Below are positions 29,232 to 37,996 of a DNA stretch of 64,000 bases, piece after piece (position 1 is the stretch's first letter; the number at the start of each line of letters is the position of its first letter). Below the pieces are notes generated by a model that was not told the DNA's origin, ran no database searches, and saw only the letters and a list, made by a program, of their open reading frames with translations. This stretch comes from Demequina soli (lineage in GTDB: Bacteria > Actinomycetota > Actinomycetes > Actinomycetales > Demequinaceae), in assembly GCF_000971195.1 (NCBI RefSeq), contig NZ_BBLZ01000002.1:248001-312000 (forward strand). Reading direction: 5' to 3'. The position numbers and the translations under genes are program-made.

Positions 29232-30338
29232 ATGACCCGTCTGAGCATCACGGTCGACCACGGCGCGATCACGCGCAACGTCGAGCGCCTCCAGGAGCAC
29301 GCGCCCACCGCGCAGGTGATGGCCGTCGTGAAGGCCGACGCCTACGGCCACGGCCTCGTGGAGTCGGGCGCGGCCGCGCGCGAGGGCGGCGCGACGTGGC
29401 TCGGCGTGGCCCAGCCCGACGAGGCCCTCGCGCTGCGCGCCGCCGGCGACACCGGCCGCCTCCTGTGCTGGCTCTACGGCCCCGAGCTGCCCGCACGCGG
29501 CCTCATCCGCGCGGGAGTGGACCTCAGCGCATCGTCCCTCGAGGTGCTCGACACCATCGTGGCAGCCGCCCGCATGTCCGGCGAGGTCGCGCGCGTGCAC
29601 GTCGCGATCGACACGGGGCTGTCGCGCGAGGGCGTGCGCCCCGAGGCCCTGCCCGCGCTCATCGACGCCGCGCTCGCGGCGGACGATGCGGTGGTCGTCG
29701 TCGGCGCCTGGTCGCACCTCGCGTGGGCCGACCGCCCGGGTGACCCCACCATCGACCGCCAGGCCGCGGTGTTCCGCGACGCGCTCGCGGTCATCGAGGC
29801 GCGCGGGATCGCGCTCGAGGTGCGCCACCTCGCCAACTCGGCGGCGACCCTGACGCGCCCCGACCTGCACTTCGACCTCGTGCGCCCCGGCATCGCCGTC
29901 TACGGCCTGCCGCCCGTGCCGGACGCCGACGGCGGGGACTGGGGACTCACGCCCGCGATGCGCGTGACCGCGTCGCTCGCGCTGGTCAAGGACGTGCCGG
30001 CGGGCGAGGGCGTGAGCTACGGCCACGAGTACACGACGCCGCGCGACACCCGCCTCGGGCTCGTGACGGCGGGCTACTCGGACGGCATCTTCCGCTCCGC
30101 CGGGGGCGGCCGCGGTCCCGTCGCGATCGGCGGGCGGCGCCACGTCATCGCGGGGCGCGTGTGCATGGACCAGGTGGTGCTCGACCTCGGGCCCGACGCG
30201 ACCGAGCGGCCGGGGGACGAGGTGGTGCTCATCGGCGCCGACGGCCCCTCCGCGCGCGAGTGGGCCGAGGCCGCGGGCACCATCGACTATGAGATCGTGT
30301 GCCGCTTCGGCGGACTGAAGGAGAAGCACCCCGCATGA
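29232..30338 (+). CDS. alr: Alanine racemase
   Basis: Alr makes D-alanine for peptidoglycan. The PLP lysine is Lys34 in AVVKADAYGHG. The second active-site block VSYGHEYTTPRDT and the substrate loop with RVCMDQVVLDL are present. The length is 368 residues. It starts directly after acpS and its stop overlaps the tsaE start as ATGA. It contains two motif copies (29528, 29681). Confidence 0.97.
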   Translation: MTRLSITVDHGAITRNVERLQEHAPTAQVMAVVKADAYGHGLVESGAAAREGGATWLGVAQPDEALALRAAGDTGRLLCWLYGPELPARGLIRAGVDLSASSLEVLDTIVAAARMSGEVARVHVAIDTGLSREGVRPEALPALIDAALAADDAVVVVGAWSHLAWADRPGDPTIDRQAAVFRDALAVIEARGIALEVRHLANSAATLTRPDLHFDLVRPGIAVYGLPPVPDADGGDWGLTPAMRVTASLALVKDVPAGEGVSYGHEYTTPRDTRLGLVTAGYSDGIFRSAGGGRGPVAIGGRRHVIAGRVCMDQVVLDLGPDATERPGDEVVLIGADGPSAREWAEAAGTIDYEIVCRFGGLKEKHPA

Positions 30339-30838
30339 CCGAGCCCACCACCGCATCGTTCACCGTCGCGGACGGCGACGCCATGCGCGCCCTCGCGCGC
30401 GACGTCCTCGCGCCGCACCTGCGCCCCGGCGACGTGGTCATCCTGTCGGGCGACCTGGGCGCGGGCAAGACCACGTTCACGCAGGGCCTGGGCGCGGCGC
30501 TCGGCGTGCGCGGGCCGGTCGCGAGCCCCACGTTCATCATCGCCCGCACCCATCCGTCCGAGGTGGGCGGGCCCGCGCTCATCCACGTCGACGCATACCG
30601 GCTGAACTCGCTCGCCGAGCTCGACGACCTGGACCTCGACACCACCGTCGAGTCCTCGGTCACCGTGATCGAGTGGGGCGAGGACAAGGCTGAGCAGCTG
30701 TCGGAGGACCGCGTGCACGTGGTCATCGCGCGCGAGGTCGGCGGCGAGGTCGACATGGAGCGCCCCGACGAGGGCCTGCGCACCGTCACCTTCACCACCC
30801 ACGGCGACCGCTGGGCCGGCGTCGCGCTCGTAGGCTAG
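30335..30838 (+). CDS. tsaE: tRNA t6A biosynthesis ATPase TsaE
   Basis: TsaE is the ATPase that supports TsaB-TsaD in adding threonylcarbamoyl to A37 of ANN-decoding tRNAs. The P-loop GDLGAGKTT is at residues 39-47, with VASPTFII and HVDAYRL blocks following and IEWGEDK near the C-terminus. It is 167 residues. It overlaps alr by 4 bases. The alr-tsaE-tsaB-rimI order is typical of Actinobacteria. Confidence 0.95.
   Translation: MTEPTTASFTVADGDAMRALARDVLAPHLRPGDVVILSGDLGAGKTTFTQGLGAALGVRGPVASPTFIIARTHPSEVGGPALIHVDAYRLNSLAELDDLDLDTTVESSVTVIEWGEDKAEQLSEDRVHVVIAREVGGEVDMERPDEGLRTVTFTTHGDRWAGVALVG
30831..30836 (+). promoter_or_regulatory. Possible internal -10 for leaderless tsaB
   Basis: TAGGCT spans the last codons of tsaE and ends 7 bases before the tsaB GTG. 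No ribosome site precedes that GTG. Confidence 0.4.
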
Positions 30839-30842
30839 TCCC

Positions 30843-31447
30843 GTGATCCTCGCGCTCGACACCTCGTCCGCCATCGCCGTCGCCGTCCTCTCGCCCGCCG
30901 GCGAGGTGCTCGCGCGACGCTCGGAGTTCAACCCCCGCGGCCACTCCGAGCTGCTGTCCGGCCTCATCGAGTCCGCCCTCGAGGAGGCGGGCGCGGCCCG
31001 CACGGACGTCGCCCGCATCGTCGTGGGCACGGGCCCCGCGCCGTTCACCGGCCTGCGGGTCGGGCTCATGACCGCGCGCACGCTCGGCCACGTGTGGGGC
31101 GTCCCGGTCGAGGGCGTGTGCTCGCTCGACGCGCTGGGCGCCTCGGCGGCCGGGGAGGTCACCGCGGTGGCCGACGCGCGCCGCAAGGAGGTCTACTGGG
31201 CGACCTATCGCGACGGCGTGCGCGTGTCTGGGCCGGCCGTGTCCGCGCCCGGCGAGGTGCCCGTGGTGGGCTCCGTGGTGGGCCGCGGGGCGCTGCTGTA
31301 CCCCGAGGCGTTCCCGGGCGCCGTTGACGGCGACCCCGACCCGGCGCTGCTGGTCGCCGTCGCGGCCCGGCTGCGCGCGGCCGGCGAGGACCTCGGCACC
31401 GAGCCGCTGTACCTGCGCCGCCCCGACGTGCACGGCGTGCCGGGAGC

Positions 31448-31451
<4 letters not shown>
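30843..31451 (+). CDS. tsaB: tRNA t6A biosynthesis protein TsaB
   Basis: TsaB is an ASKHA-fold protein that dimerises with TsaD in t6A synthesis. ILALDTSSAIAVAVL and the block GTGPAPFTGLRVGLMTARTL are the family signatures. The protein is 202 residues and lacks the metal-binding histidines of TsaD, as expected. Its stop overlaps the rimI start as GTGA. Confidence 0.94.
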
Positions 31452-31940
<489 letters not shown>

Positions 31941-31954
31941 CGCCGCGCCGCGGG

Positions 31955-32138
31955 TTCGGGACGCTCAGTCCTCGGATTCTGCGCCGCGCGTCCGTCTCGG
32001 GACGCTCAGTCCTCCGACGCTACGCGGGACCGGGCGCGGGGCTTGGCGCCGAGCGCCCCGTGGGTCCGCGGGGGCCATGAGGACTGAGCGTCCCGAGATC
32101 GTCGAGATCGCCGGATCCTGAGGACTGAGCGTCCCGAA
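31955..32138. repeat. Four-copy inverted repeat cluster (REP/BIME-like)
   Basis: CGGGACGCTCAGTCCTC occurs at 31957-31973 and 31998-32014, and its reverse complement at 32079-32095 and 32120-32136. Spacing is 41 bases within each pair. Each unit contains a small GGAC/GTCC palindrome. The arrangement resembles REP/BIME clusters. It lies between the convergent rimI and nitroreductase genes and may also act as a two-way terminator. Confidence 0.85.
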
Positions 32139-32145
32139 CCGGGGG

Positions 32146-32778
32146 TCAGAGCTCGCGGATGCCGATCTCGGCGGGGATGCGGCCGCGGCGGTCGCCGGAC
32201 TGGTCGTCGCCGGCGGTCGGGTAGCCGACGCCGAGGATGACCTCGGAGCGCCAGCCCTCGGGCATGAGGGACGCGTCGAGCGCGGCCTTGTCGAAGCCGC
32301 CGTACGGGCGCAGCGCGAGGCCCTCCGCGCGCAGCGCGATGACGAGGTAGCCCAGCGCGAGCATCGCGCCCGAGTGCGCGAGCGACGCGCGCATCTCCGG
32401 GTTGGCCTCGAAGCGCGCGCCGAGCTCGGGGGCGCCGGGCGCCCAGATCTCGTGGTGGTCGTGGAAGCGGTCGTCGTGGGCCGCGACCAGGATGAGCGGC
32501 GCCTGCGCGAGGCGCGGCTTGTTGAACGGCATCGCGGCGTCGATCACGGCGGCGCGCGCCGCCTCCGAGCGGGCGACGACCACGCGCAGCGGCTGCGTGT
32601 TGTTGCTGGTCGGGCCGAACTTCGCGAGGTCCCACGCGCGGACGACGATCTCGGGGTCGACCTCGCGGTCGTCGAACGCGACGGCGGAGCGCGCGGCGGT
32701 GAACAGCGCGGCGCGCGCGTCCTCGTCGAGGGAGAAGAGCGTCGAGGCGGAAAGATTCGCGGTTGTCATATCAACCAT
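32146..32778 (-). CDS. Nitroreductase family protein (RutE/HadB-like)
   Basis: A 210-residue FMN-dependent nitroreductase-fold oxidoreductase. WDLAKFGPTSNNTQPLRVVV is the FMN-binding block and resembles RutE/HadB proteins, which reduce malonic semialdehyde; the true substrate here is unknown. An in-frame ATG at 32769 would remove three residues. It reads against the surrounding tsa genes and sits between the repeat cluster and tsaD, so it may have arrived with that inserted segment. Confidence 0.85.
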   Translation of the reverse strand: MVDMTTANLSASTLFSLDEDARAALFTAARSAVAFDDREVDPEIVVRAWDLAKFGPTSNNTQPLRVVVARSEAARAAVIDAAMPFNKPRLAQAPLILVAAHDDRFHDHHEIWAPGAPELGARFEANPEMRASLAHSGAMLALGYLVIALRAEGLALRPYGGFDKAALDASLMPEGWRSEVILGVGYPTAGDDQSGDRRGRIPAEIGIREL

Positions 32779-32855
32779 TGTGCGCCTCGCGTCGCGCGGT
32801 CCGCGACGGCCGAAGGTCCCTTGCCTCCTCGGGCCGGCAGGCCCCGTGCCCCGAC

Positions 32856-32861
32856 TACAGT
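32856..32861 (+). promoter_or_regulatory. -10 element of leaderless tsaD
   Basis: TACAGT ends 7 bases before the GTG of tsaD. tsaD now has its own promoter, consistent with its separation from tsaE-tsaB-rimI. Confidence 0.55.
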
Positions 32862-32867
32862 TGACCC

Positions 32868-33905
32868 GTGGCTTTGGTACTGGGACTCGAGAGCACCTGC
32901 GATGAGACGGGCGTCGCCCTCGTCGAGGACGGCGAGCTGCTCGCCGACGTCGTCGCGTCGTCGATGGACGAGCACGCCCGCTTCGGCGGCATCGTTCCCG
33001 AGGTCGCCTCGCGCGCCCACCTCGAGGCCGTCCTGCCCACGCTCGACGAGGCGCTGAGCCGCGCCGGCCGCACGCTGTCGCGGGTCGACGCGATCGCGGT
33101 CGCCGCCGGTCCGGGCCTCGTGGGCTCGCTCACGGTGGGCAACTCCGCGGCGAAGGCGCTGTCCCTGGGCCTCGGCAGGCCCCTGTACGGGGTCAACCAC
33201 GTCATCGGCCACGCCGCCGTCGACCAGCTGGTCCACGGCCGCTTCCCCGACCGCACCATGGCGCTCGTGGTCTCGGGCGGCCACACGTCCCTTCTCATGG
33301 TCGACGACATCGCGACCAAGGTCACCGAGCTCGGCCACACCCTGGACGATGCGGCGGGCGAGGCCTTCGACAAGGTCGGCCGCCTGCTCGGCCTGCCCTA
33401 CCCGGGCGGACCTCACGTGGACCGCCTCGCGCGCGAGGGCGACCCCGAGGCGATCCCGTTCCCGCGCGGCCTGTCCAAGCCGAAGGACATGGCCAAGCAC
33501 GCCTACGACTTCTCGTTCTCGGGCCTCAAGACCGCGGTGGCACGCTGGGTCGAGGCGCGCCGCGCGTCCGGCCAGGACGTCCCCGTCGAGGACGTGTGCG
33601 CGAGCTTCGCGGCGGCCGTCGCCGACGTGCTCGTCACCAAGACCCTCAACGCGTGCCGCGAGCACGACGTCGAGACCCTCGTCATCGGCGGCGGCTTCTC
33701 CGCCAACAGCCAGCTGCGCGAGCTCGCGCAGGCCCGCGGCGAGGCCGCCGGCATCGACGTGCGCATCCCCCCGCTGCGCTACTGCACCGACAACGGCGCG
33801 ATGATCGCCGCGCTCGGCTCCGCCGTGGTCGAGGCGGGCGTGCGCCCGAGCGACCTCGGCATCGGCGTCGACTCCTCCATGCCGCTGTCGACCATCACGG
33901 TCTGA
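32868..33905 (+). CDS. tsaD: tRNA t6A threonylcarbamoyltransferase TsaD
   Basis: TsaD is the catalytic subunit of t6A synthesis. The metal ligands His111 and His115 are in NHVIGHAAV; the N-terminal [14 protein letters not shown] and the ASKHA block VVSGGHTSL are complete. The length is 345 residues. The stop codon overlaps the ATG of the next gene (TGATG). One motif copy, read as DDA, is at 33344. Confidence 0.96.
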   Translation: MALVLGLESTCDETGVALVEDGELLADVVASSMDEHARFGGIVPEVASRAHLEAVLPTLDEALSRAGRTLSRVDAIAVAAGPGLVGSLTVGNSAAKALSLGLGRPLYGVNHVIGHAAVDQLVHGRFPDRTMALVVSGGHTSLLMVDDIATKVTELGHTLDDAAGEAFDKVGRLLGLPYPGGPHVDRLAREGDPEAIPFPRGLSKPKDMAKHAYDFSFSGLKTAVARWVEARRASGQDVPVEDVCASFAAAVADVLVTKTLNACREHDVETLVIGGGFSANSQLRELAQARGEAAGIDVRIPPLRYCTDNGAMIAALGSAVVEAGVRPSDLGIGVDSSMPLSTITV

Positions 33906-35530
33906 TGGCTCGCGCCGCCCGCGTCGCGGCGACCGCCCTGGCGGTGGCGCTGCTCGCGGGCTGCACGGGCACCGTGCCGACGCCGGTGCCCACGTCGACG
34001 CCCTCGGCGACCGCATCGTCCGCCCCGAGCCCGTCCGAGGCGAGCCCGGCACCCGTGGTGACGCCGCCCGTCGAGACCCTCCCGTGGGGCCCGACCACCG
34101 GGCAGTGGGACGATGCGCTCGCGACCGCGCGCGCCCTGCCGCTCAGGCACGCGGCCGGGCAGGTGATCGTGACGGACCTGTACACGCCGGACGCGGACGT
34201 CGCGGTGTCGCGCGTGTCCCGCAACCATCTCGGCGGGGTCATCCTCATGGACGGCGCGGCCCCCTCGCCGGCGGAGGCGCAGGCGCTGACGGACGCGCTG
34301 CAGGGGATCGGCGACCGGGACTGGCCGGTGTGGATCTCCGCGGATGAGGAGGGCGGGACCGTGGCGCGCCTGTCCGGCGCGGTGCCGACCCTGCCCGCGT
34401 TCATGGCCGCCGGCGCCGCGACCGACAAGGCGGCGGTGACCGAGGCGTACCGGTCGTCGGCAGCGAGCATGCGCGCGATCGGCGTCAACGTGGACTACGC
34501 GCCCGACGCGGACGTCACCATCGGCACCGCCGACCCCATCATCCGCACCAGGAGCGCCGGCTCCGATCCGGCCGACGTCGCCGCCACGGTGACGGCCGCG
34601 GTGGACGGCTACGTCGCCGGCGGGGTGGTGCCGGTGATCAAGCACTTCCCCGGCCACGGGTCCGTGACGGTGGACTCCCACCAGGCGCTGCCCGTGCAGT
34701 CGCGCGGCATCGCCGCGCTCGCGGCACGGGACTTCGTGCCGTTCGCGCGCGCCATCGACGCAGGCGCGCCGGTGGTGATGATGGGCCACATCGAGGTGCC
34801 GGCGTGGGGCGACCGTCCCGCGACGCTCGAGCCGGCCGCGTACCGCTACCTGCGGGAGGGCCTGGGCTTCACTGGCGTCGTGGTGACCGACGCGCTCAAC
34901 ATGGCCGGCGTCGCCGACGGGCGCACGCCTGGCCAGGTCGCCGTCGCGGCGCTCCGTGCGGGGGCGGACGTGCTGCTCATGCCCAAGGACGTCGACGGCA
35001 CCATCGACGCGATCGTCGCCGCGGTCAGGGACGGGCGCCTGTCGCGGGACCGCCTCGACGAGGCGGCGGCACGGTCGATCCTGCTCATGCGATGGTCGGC
35101 GGGCCTCTCCGGGGAGTCCGCCTCGGTCCACTACGCGCAGACGTTCGCCGCGGCCGGCATGACGGTGGCGACGGCGGACTGCGCGGACCCGTTGGTGGGG
35201 AGGCGTGCCACCATCGTCGCGGGCCCGGACGATGCGGTGCGCACCCTGACGGCCGCGCTCGCCGATGCGGGGGTCCAGGTGGGCGGCGGCGGCACCACCA
35301 TCGCTTTGCTGTCCTCGGGCGCCTACCGCGCCGACGCCGACGTGGTCGTGTCGCTCGGCGAGCCGTGGGGCCTGTTCGGCTCGCGGGCGAAGACGTACAT
35401 CGCGACCTACGGCGAGTCGCCGCCGACGGTGCGCGCGCTCGCGGACGTGCTCACGGGGGCCGCCGACGCGGGCGGCACGTGGCCGGTCGCGATGGGCCGC
35501 GACGCGATCCGCGCCTGCGCGGCCGGCTGA
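33905..35530 (+). CDS. Lipoprotein, glycoside hydrolase family 3 (NagZ-like)
   Basis: A 541-residue predicted lipoprotein: hydrophobic signal ending LLAGC with the lipid-modified Cys20, then a Thr/Pro/Ser-rich linker to about residue 60. The GH3 catalytic domain follows, with VIKHFPGHGSVTVDSH, the NagZ-type KHFPGHG plus Asp-Ser-His catalytic dyad, and VVTDALNM carrying the nucleophile Asp. NagZ enzymes remove N-acetylglucosamine from muropeptides; an extracellular role in wall turnover is the likely reading. It overlaps tsaD by one base. Three copies of the repeated 10-mer lie inside. Confidence 0.9.
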   Translation: MARAARVAATALAVALLAGCTGTVPTPVPTSTPSATASSAPSPSEASPAPVVTPPVETLPWGPTTGQWDDALATARALPLRHAAGQVIVTDLYTPDADVAVSRVSRNHLGGVILMDGAAPSPAEAQALTDALQGIGDRDWPVWISADEEGGTVARLSGAVPTLPAFMAAGAATDKAAVTEAYRSSAASMRAIGVNVDYAPDADVTIGTADPIIRTRSAGSDPADVAATVTAAVDGYVAGGVVPVIKHFPGHGSVTVDSHQALPVQSRGIAALAARDFVPFARAIDAGAPVVMMGHIEVPAWGDRPATLEPAAYRYLREGLGFTGVVVTDALNMAGVADGRTPGQVAVAALRAGADVLLMPKDVDGTIDAIVAAVRDGRLSRDRLDEAAARSILLMRWSAGLSGESASVHYAQTFAAAGMTVATADCADPLVGRRATIVAGPDDAVRTLTAALADAGVQVGGGGTTIALLSSGAYRADADVVVSLGEPWGLFGSRAKTYIATYGESPPTVRALADVLTGAADAGGTWPVAMGRDAIRACAAG

Positions 35531-35541
35531 CAGCCGGCCGC
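35519..35541. terminator. Bidirectional terminator
   Basis: A perfect 10-bp stem (35519-35528 with 35532-35541), 3-base loop, spans the stop of the GH3 gene and ends just before the stop of the convergent lysG gene. Confidence 0.65.
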
Positions 35542-35542
35542 C

Positions 35543-36415
35543 CTACGCGGGCTCGAGCGCCGCGCGCGCGGCCTCGCGCACCGCTCCCGCGATCGCGTCG
35601 AGTCCGGTCGACTGCACCCGCCACTGCTGCCAGTGGAGCGTGACCGACAGCTCGGGCTCGCCGAGCTCGACCAGGTTGAGGCCCGCGCGCTGCACCGCGG
35701 GCAGCAACCCCCAGCCCATCCCCAGCGCGATCGCCCGCGCGAACTCCGTCGAGGACGGCACCAGATGGCGCGGCGCGCCGCCGTCCGCCCCCCGCGCCGC
35801 GAGCCAGCGGGCCTGGAGGTCGTCGCGGCGGTCGAAGTCGACCACGGGCGCGACGGCGAGCGCCGCCGGGTCCGCGCCGTCGGGGAACCAGCGCGCCGCG
35901 AAGGCCGGGGCCGCGACCGCCCGGTAGGTCATGCGCCCGAGCGTGGTCACCGTGCAGCCGGGCACCGCGGCCGCGCGCGTGGTGACCGCGGCGACCACCT
36001 CGCCGCGCGCGAGCAGCTCCGCCGTGAAGGACTCGTCCTCGCGGTGCAGGTGCACGGTGGTGCCCAGCGACGCCAGCGCCGCGGCGAGCGGCTCGAGGAG
36101 CCACGTCGCGAGCGAGTCCGCGTTGACGGCGATCCGCAGGGGGGCGGGCCGGTCCTCGGGGATCCCGAGCTCCGCCGCCGCCTCCGCCTCGAGCAGCGCC
36201 ACCTGCCGCGCGTAGCGGACCACCGCCTCGCCCGCGGGCGTCGCGCGCACCGGGCGCGAGCGCACCAGCAGCACCTGGCCCGTGAGCCGCTCGAGCGTCG
36301 CGAGGCGCTGGCTCACCGCCGACTGCGTGACGTGCAGCGCGCGGGCCGCCGCGTCGAGCGACCCCTCGTCGACCACCGCAGACAGCGTCTGCGCGAGGTC
36401 GGCGGGGATCTTCAT
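35543..36415 (-). CDS. lysG: LysR-type regulator LysG/ArgP
   Basis: A 290-residue LysR-family transcription factor. The helix-turn-helix is in AARALHVTQSAVSQRLATLE and the effector domain follows. Its sequence and its position divergent from lysE identify it with LysG of Corynebacterium (ArgP/IciA family), which senses lysine and arginine and activates lysE. TAGCGT at 36428-36423 lies 7 bases before the ATG, so the transcript is probably leaderless. Confidence 0.92.
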   Translation of the reverse strand: MKIPADLAQTLSAVVDEGSLDAAARALHVTQSAVSQRLATLERLTGQVLLVRSRPVRATPAGEAVVRYARQVALLEAEAAAELGIPEDRPAPLRIAVNADSLATWLLEPLAAALASLGTTVHLHREDESFTAELLARGEVVAAVTTRAAAVPGCTVTTLGRMTYRAVAAPAFAARWFPDGADPAALAVAPVVDFDRRDDLQARWLAARGADGGAPRHLVPSSTEFARAIALGMGWGLLPAVQRAGLNLVELGEPELSVTLHWQQWRVQSTGLDAIAGAVREAARAALEPA

Positions 36416-36430
36416 ATAAGCAACGCTAAT

Positions 36431-36456
36431 GCACTATCCACAATTGTTAGTAGTGC
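36431..36456. promoter_or_regulatory. Palindromic operator between lysG and lysE
   Basis: GCACTA (36431-36436) and TAGTGC (36451-36456) are centred on the palindrome ACAATTGT (36440-36447). The region is AT-rich, unlike its surroundings. It is the likely LysG binding site controlling lysE and lysG. Confidence 0.65.
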
Positions 36457-36485
36457 TGTGGACAACTTGTGCATACGGTGGCGCC

Positions 36486-37136
36486 ATGACCTATCTCGCC
36501 GGCCTCGGGCTCGGCCTGTCGCTCATCGTCGCCATCGGGGCGCAGAACGTCTTCGTGCTGCGCCAGGGGCTGCGCCGCGACCGCGTCGGGCTGGTGGTGC
36601 TCATCTGCGCGCTGTCGGACCTCGTGCTCATTGCGGCGGGCGTCGCGGGCGCGGGCGCCGCCATCACCTCCGTGCCGTGGCTGCTCACGGCCGCGCGCTG
36701 GGCGGGCGCCGCGTTCCTGCTCGCCTACGCCGTGCTCGCCGCGCGCCGTGCGCTGCGCCCCGAGGGCGAGCGGCTCGCGGTGGACGATGCGCCCGTGGCC
36801 GGGGCCGCCGCCTCGCCCGGGCCGCCGGTCGCCGTGGCGACCCGCGCATCGTCCGCCCGCACGGTGGCGCTCACGTGCCTCGCGCTGACGTGGCTCAACC
36901 CGCACGTCTACCTCGACACCGTGGTGCTGCTCGGCACGGTGGCGTCGACGCACGAGGCGCGGTGGCTGTTCGCGGCGGGCGCGATGACGGGCAGCGTGCT
37001 GTGGTTCACCGGGCTGGGGTTCGGGGCGCGGCTGCTGTCGGGCGTGCTCGCGCGTCCCGGCGCGTGGCGCGTGCTCGACGGCGCGATCGCGGTCGTGATG
37101 GCGGTGCTCGCGGTGTCGCTCGTCGTCGCGGGGTGA
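36486..37136 (+). CDS. lysE: L-lysine/L-arginine exporter LysE
   Basis: LysE exports basic amino acids when they accumulate. The 216-residue protein has about six hydrophobic segments and the family block SLIVAIGAQNVFVLRQGLRR near the N-terminus, with WLNPHVYLDTVVL in the second half. A hydrophilic loop rich in Ala/Pro lies in the middle and contains two motif copies (36782, 36845) read as DDA and ASS. TACGGT ends 7 bases before the ATG, suggesting a leaderless message under LysG control. Confidence 0.93.
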   Translation: MTYLAGLGLGLSLIVAIGAQNVFVLRQGLRRDRVGLVVLICALSDLVLIAAGVAGAGAAITSVPWLLTAARWAGAAFLLAYAVLAARRALRPEGERLAVDDAPVAGAAASPGPPVAVATRASSARTVALTCLALTWLNPHVYLDTVVLLGTVASTHEARWLFAAGAMTGSVLWFTGLGFGARLLSGVLARPGAWRVLDGAIAVVMAVLAVSLVVAG

Positions 37137-37159
37137 GACTCGCGTGCCACGATGACCGG

Positions 37160-37708
37160 GTGACCGACACACCCCGCACCCGGCTGATCGCCCTCGACGA
37201 TGCGGCCGAGCTCGCCGGGCTCGTCGCAGCGAACCGCGCGTTCATGGCGCCCTGGGACCCGATCCGGTCCGACGTGTTCTACACCGAGCCGGGCCAGCGG
37301 GTGGTGATCGCGGCGCTCCTCGAGGAGCACGCCGCGGGGCGGGCTCTCCCGCACGCGATCCTTGCGGACGACGGCGCGATCGCGGGCCGCATCACCCTCG
37401 CCGGGATCGCGCGCGGCCCGTTCCAGTCCGCCGGCATGGGCTACTGGGTCGCCAAGGAGCTCAACGGGCGCGGGCTCGCGACCGAGGCCGTCGCGCGCGT
37501 CACGGCGCTCGCGTTCGGCGAGCTGGGGCTGCACCGCGTCCAGGCCGAGACGCTGCCGCACAACCTCCGCTCCCAGGGGGTCCTCGAGCGCAACGGCTTC
37601 GAGCGGTACGGCTACGCTCCGCGCTACCTGCGCATCGCGGGGGAGTGGCAGGACCACGTCATGTTCCAGGTGCTTCACGATGCGTGGGCCGGCGAGGTCG
37701 CTGTCTAG
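37160..37708 (+). CDS. GNAT acetyltransferase, RimJ/RimL type
   Basis: A 182-residue acetyltransferase. The motif MGYWVAKELNGRGLATEAV is the acetyl-CoA binding loop, and RVQAETLPHNLRSQGVLERN with FERYGYAPRYL is typical of RimJ-like enzymes that acetylate protein N-termini. The GTG at 37160 gives VTDTPRTRLIALDD. The true substrate is unknown. It lies 23 bases after lysE. Confidence 0.87.
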   Translation: MTDTPRTRLIALDDAAELAGLVAANRAFMAPWDPIRSDVFYTEPGQRVVIAALLEEHAAGRALPHAILADDGAIAGRITLAGIARGPFQSAGMGYWVAKELNGRGLATEAVARVTALAFGELGLHRVQAETLPHNLRSQGVLERNGFERYGYAPRYLRIAGEWQDHVMFQVLHDAWAGEVAV

Positions 37709-37711
37709 GCT
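37706..37711 (+). promoter_or_regulatory. -10 element of the tandem-HTH gene
   Basis: TAGGCT overlaps the stop of the acetyltransferase gene and ends exactly 7 bases before the next ATG, which has no ribosome site. Confidence 0.5.
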
Positions 37712-37717
37712 GGGCGC

Positions 37718-37996
37718 ATGGCACGGATCACGGAGGAGCAGGTCGCCGAGGTGCGCCGCCGCGTCGCGGCGGGGGAGCCCCGCGTGGCGGTGGCGGAGGT
37801 GCTCGGGATCTCGAAGGCGAGCGTCGACTCGATCATGTCGGGCCGCCGCGGCGGCCCCTCGAGGCGGGCCGGGGCGCTCACGCCCGAGCAGCTCGAGCGG
37901 ATCCGCGCGCTCGCGGCCACGGGCATGTCGCAGACCGCGATCGCGCGCGAGGTCGGCACCAGCCAGCAGATGGTGTCGAAGACGCTGAAGGGCTAG
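37718..37996 (+). CDS. Small protein with two helix-turn-helix motifs
   Basis: A 92-residue protein made of two similar halves. Residues 5-42 hold VAEVLGISKASVDSIMSGRR and residues 55-92 hold AIAREVGTSQQMVSKTLKG; both look like resolvase- or Hin-type HTH units, joined by a Gly/Ser/Arg linker. No other domain is present, so it is a candidate compact DNA-binding protein. Its target is unknown. Its last 4 bases overlap the convergent methyltransferase gene. Confidence 0.8.
   Translation: MARITEEQVAEVRRRVAAGEPRVAVAEVLGISKASVDSIMSGRRGGPSRRAGALTPEQLERIRALAATGMSQTAIAREVGTSQQMVSKTLKG

Noticed and set aside
31955..32138. CRISPR array.
   Set aside because: Only four short units, two of them inverted, with 24-base gaps and no cas gene nearby; a CRISPR array has direct repeats only.
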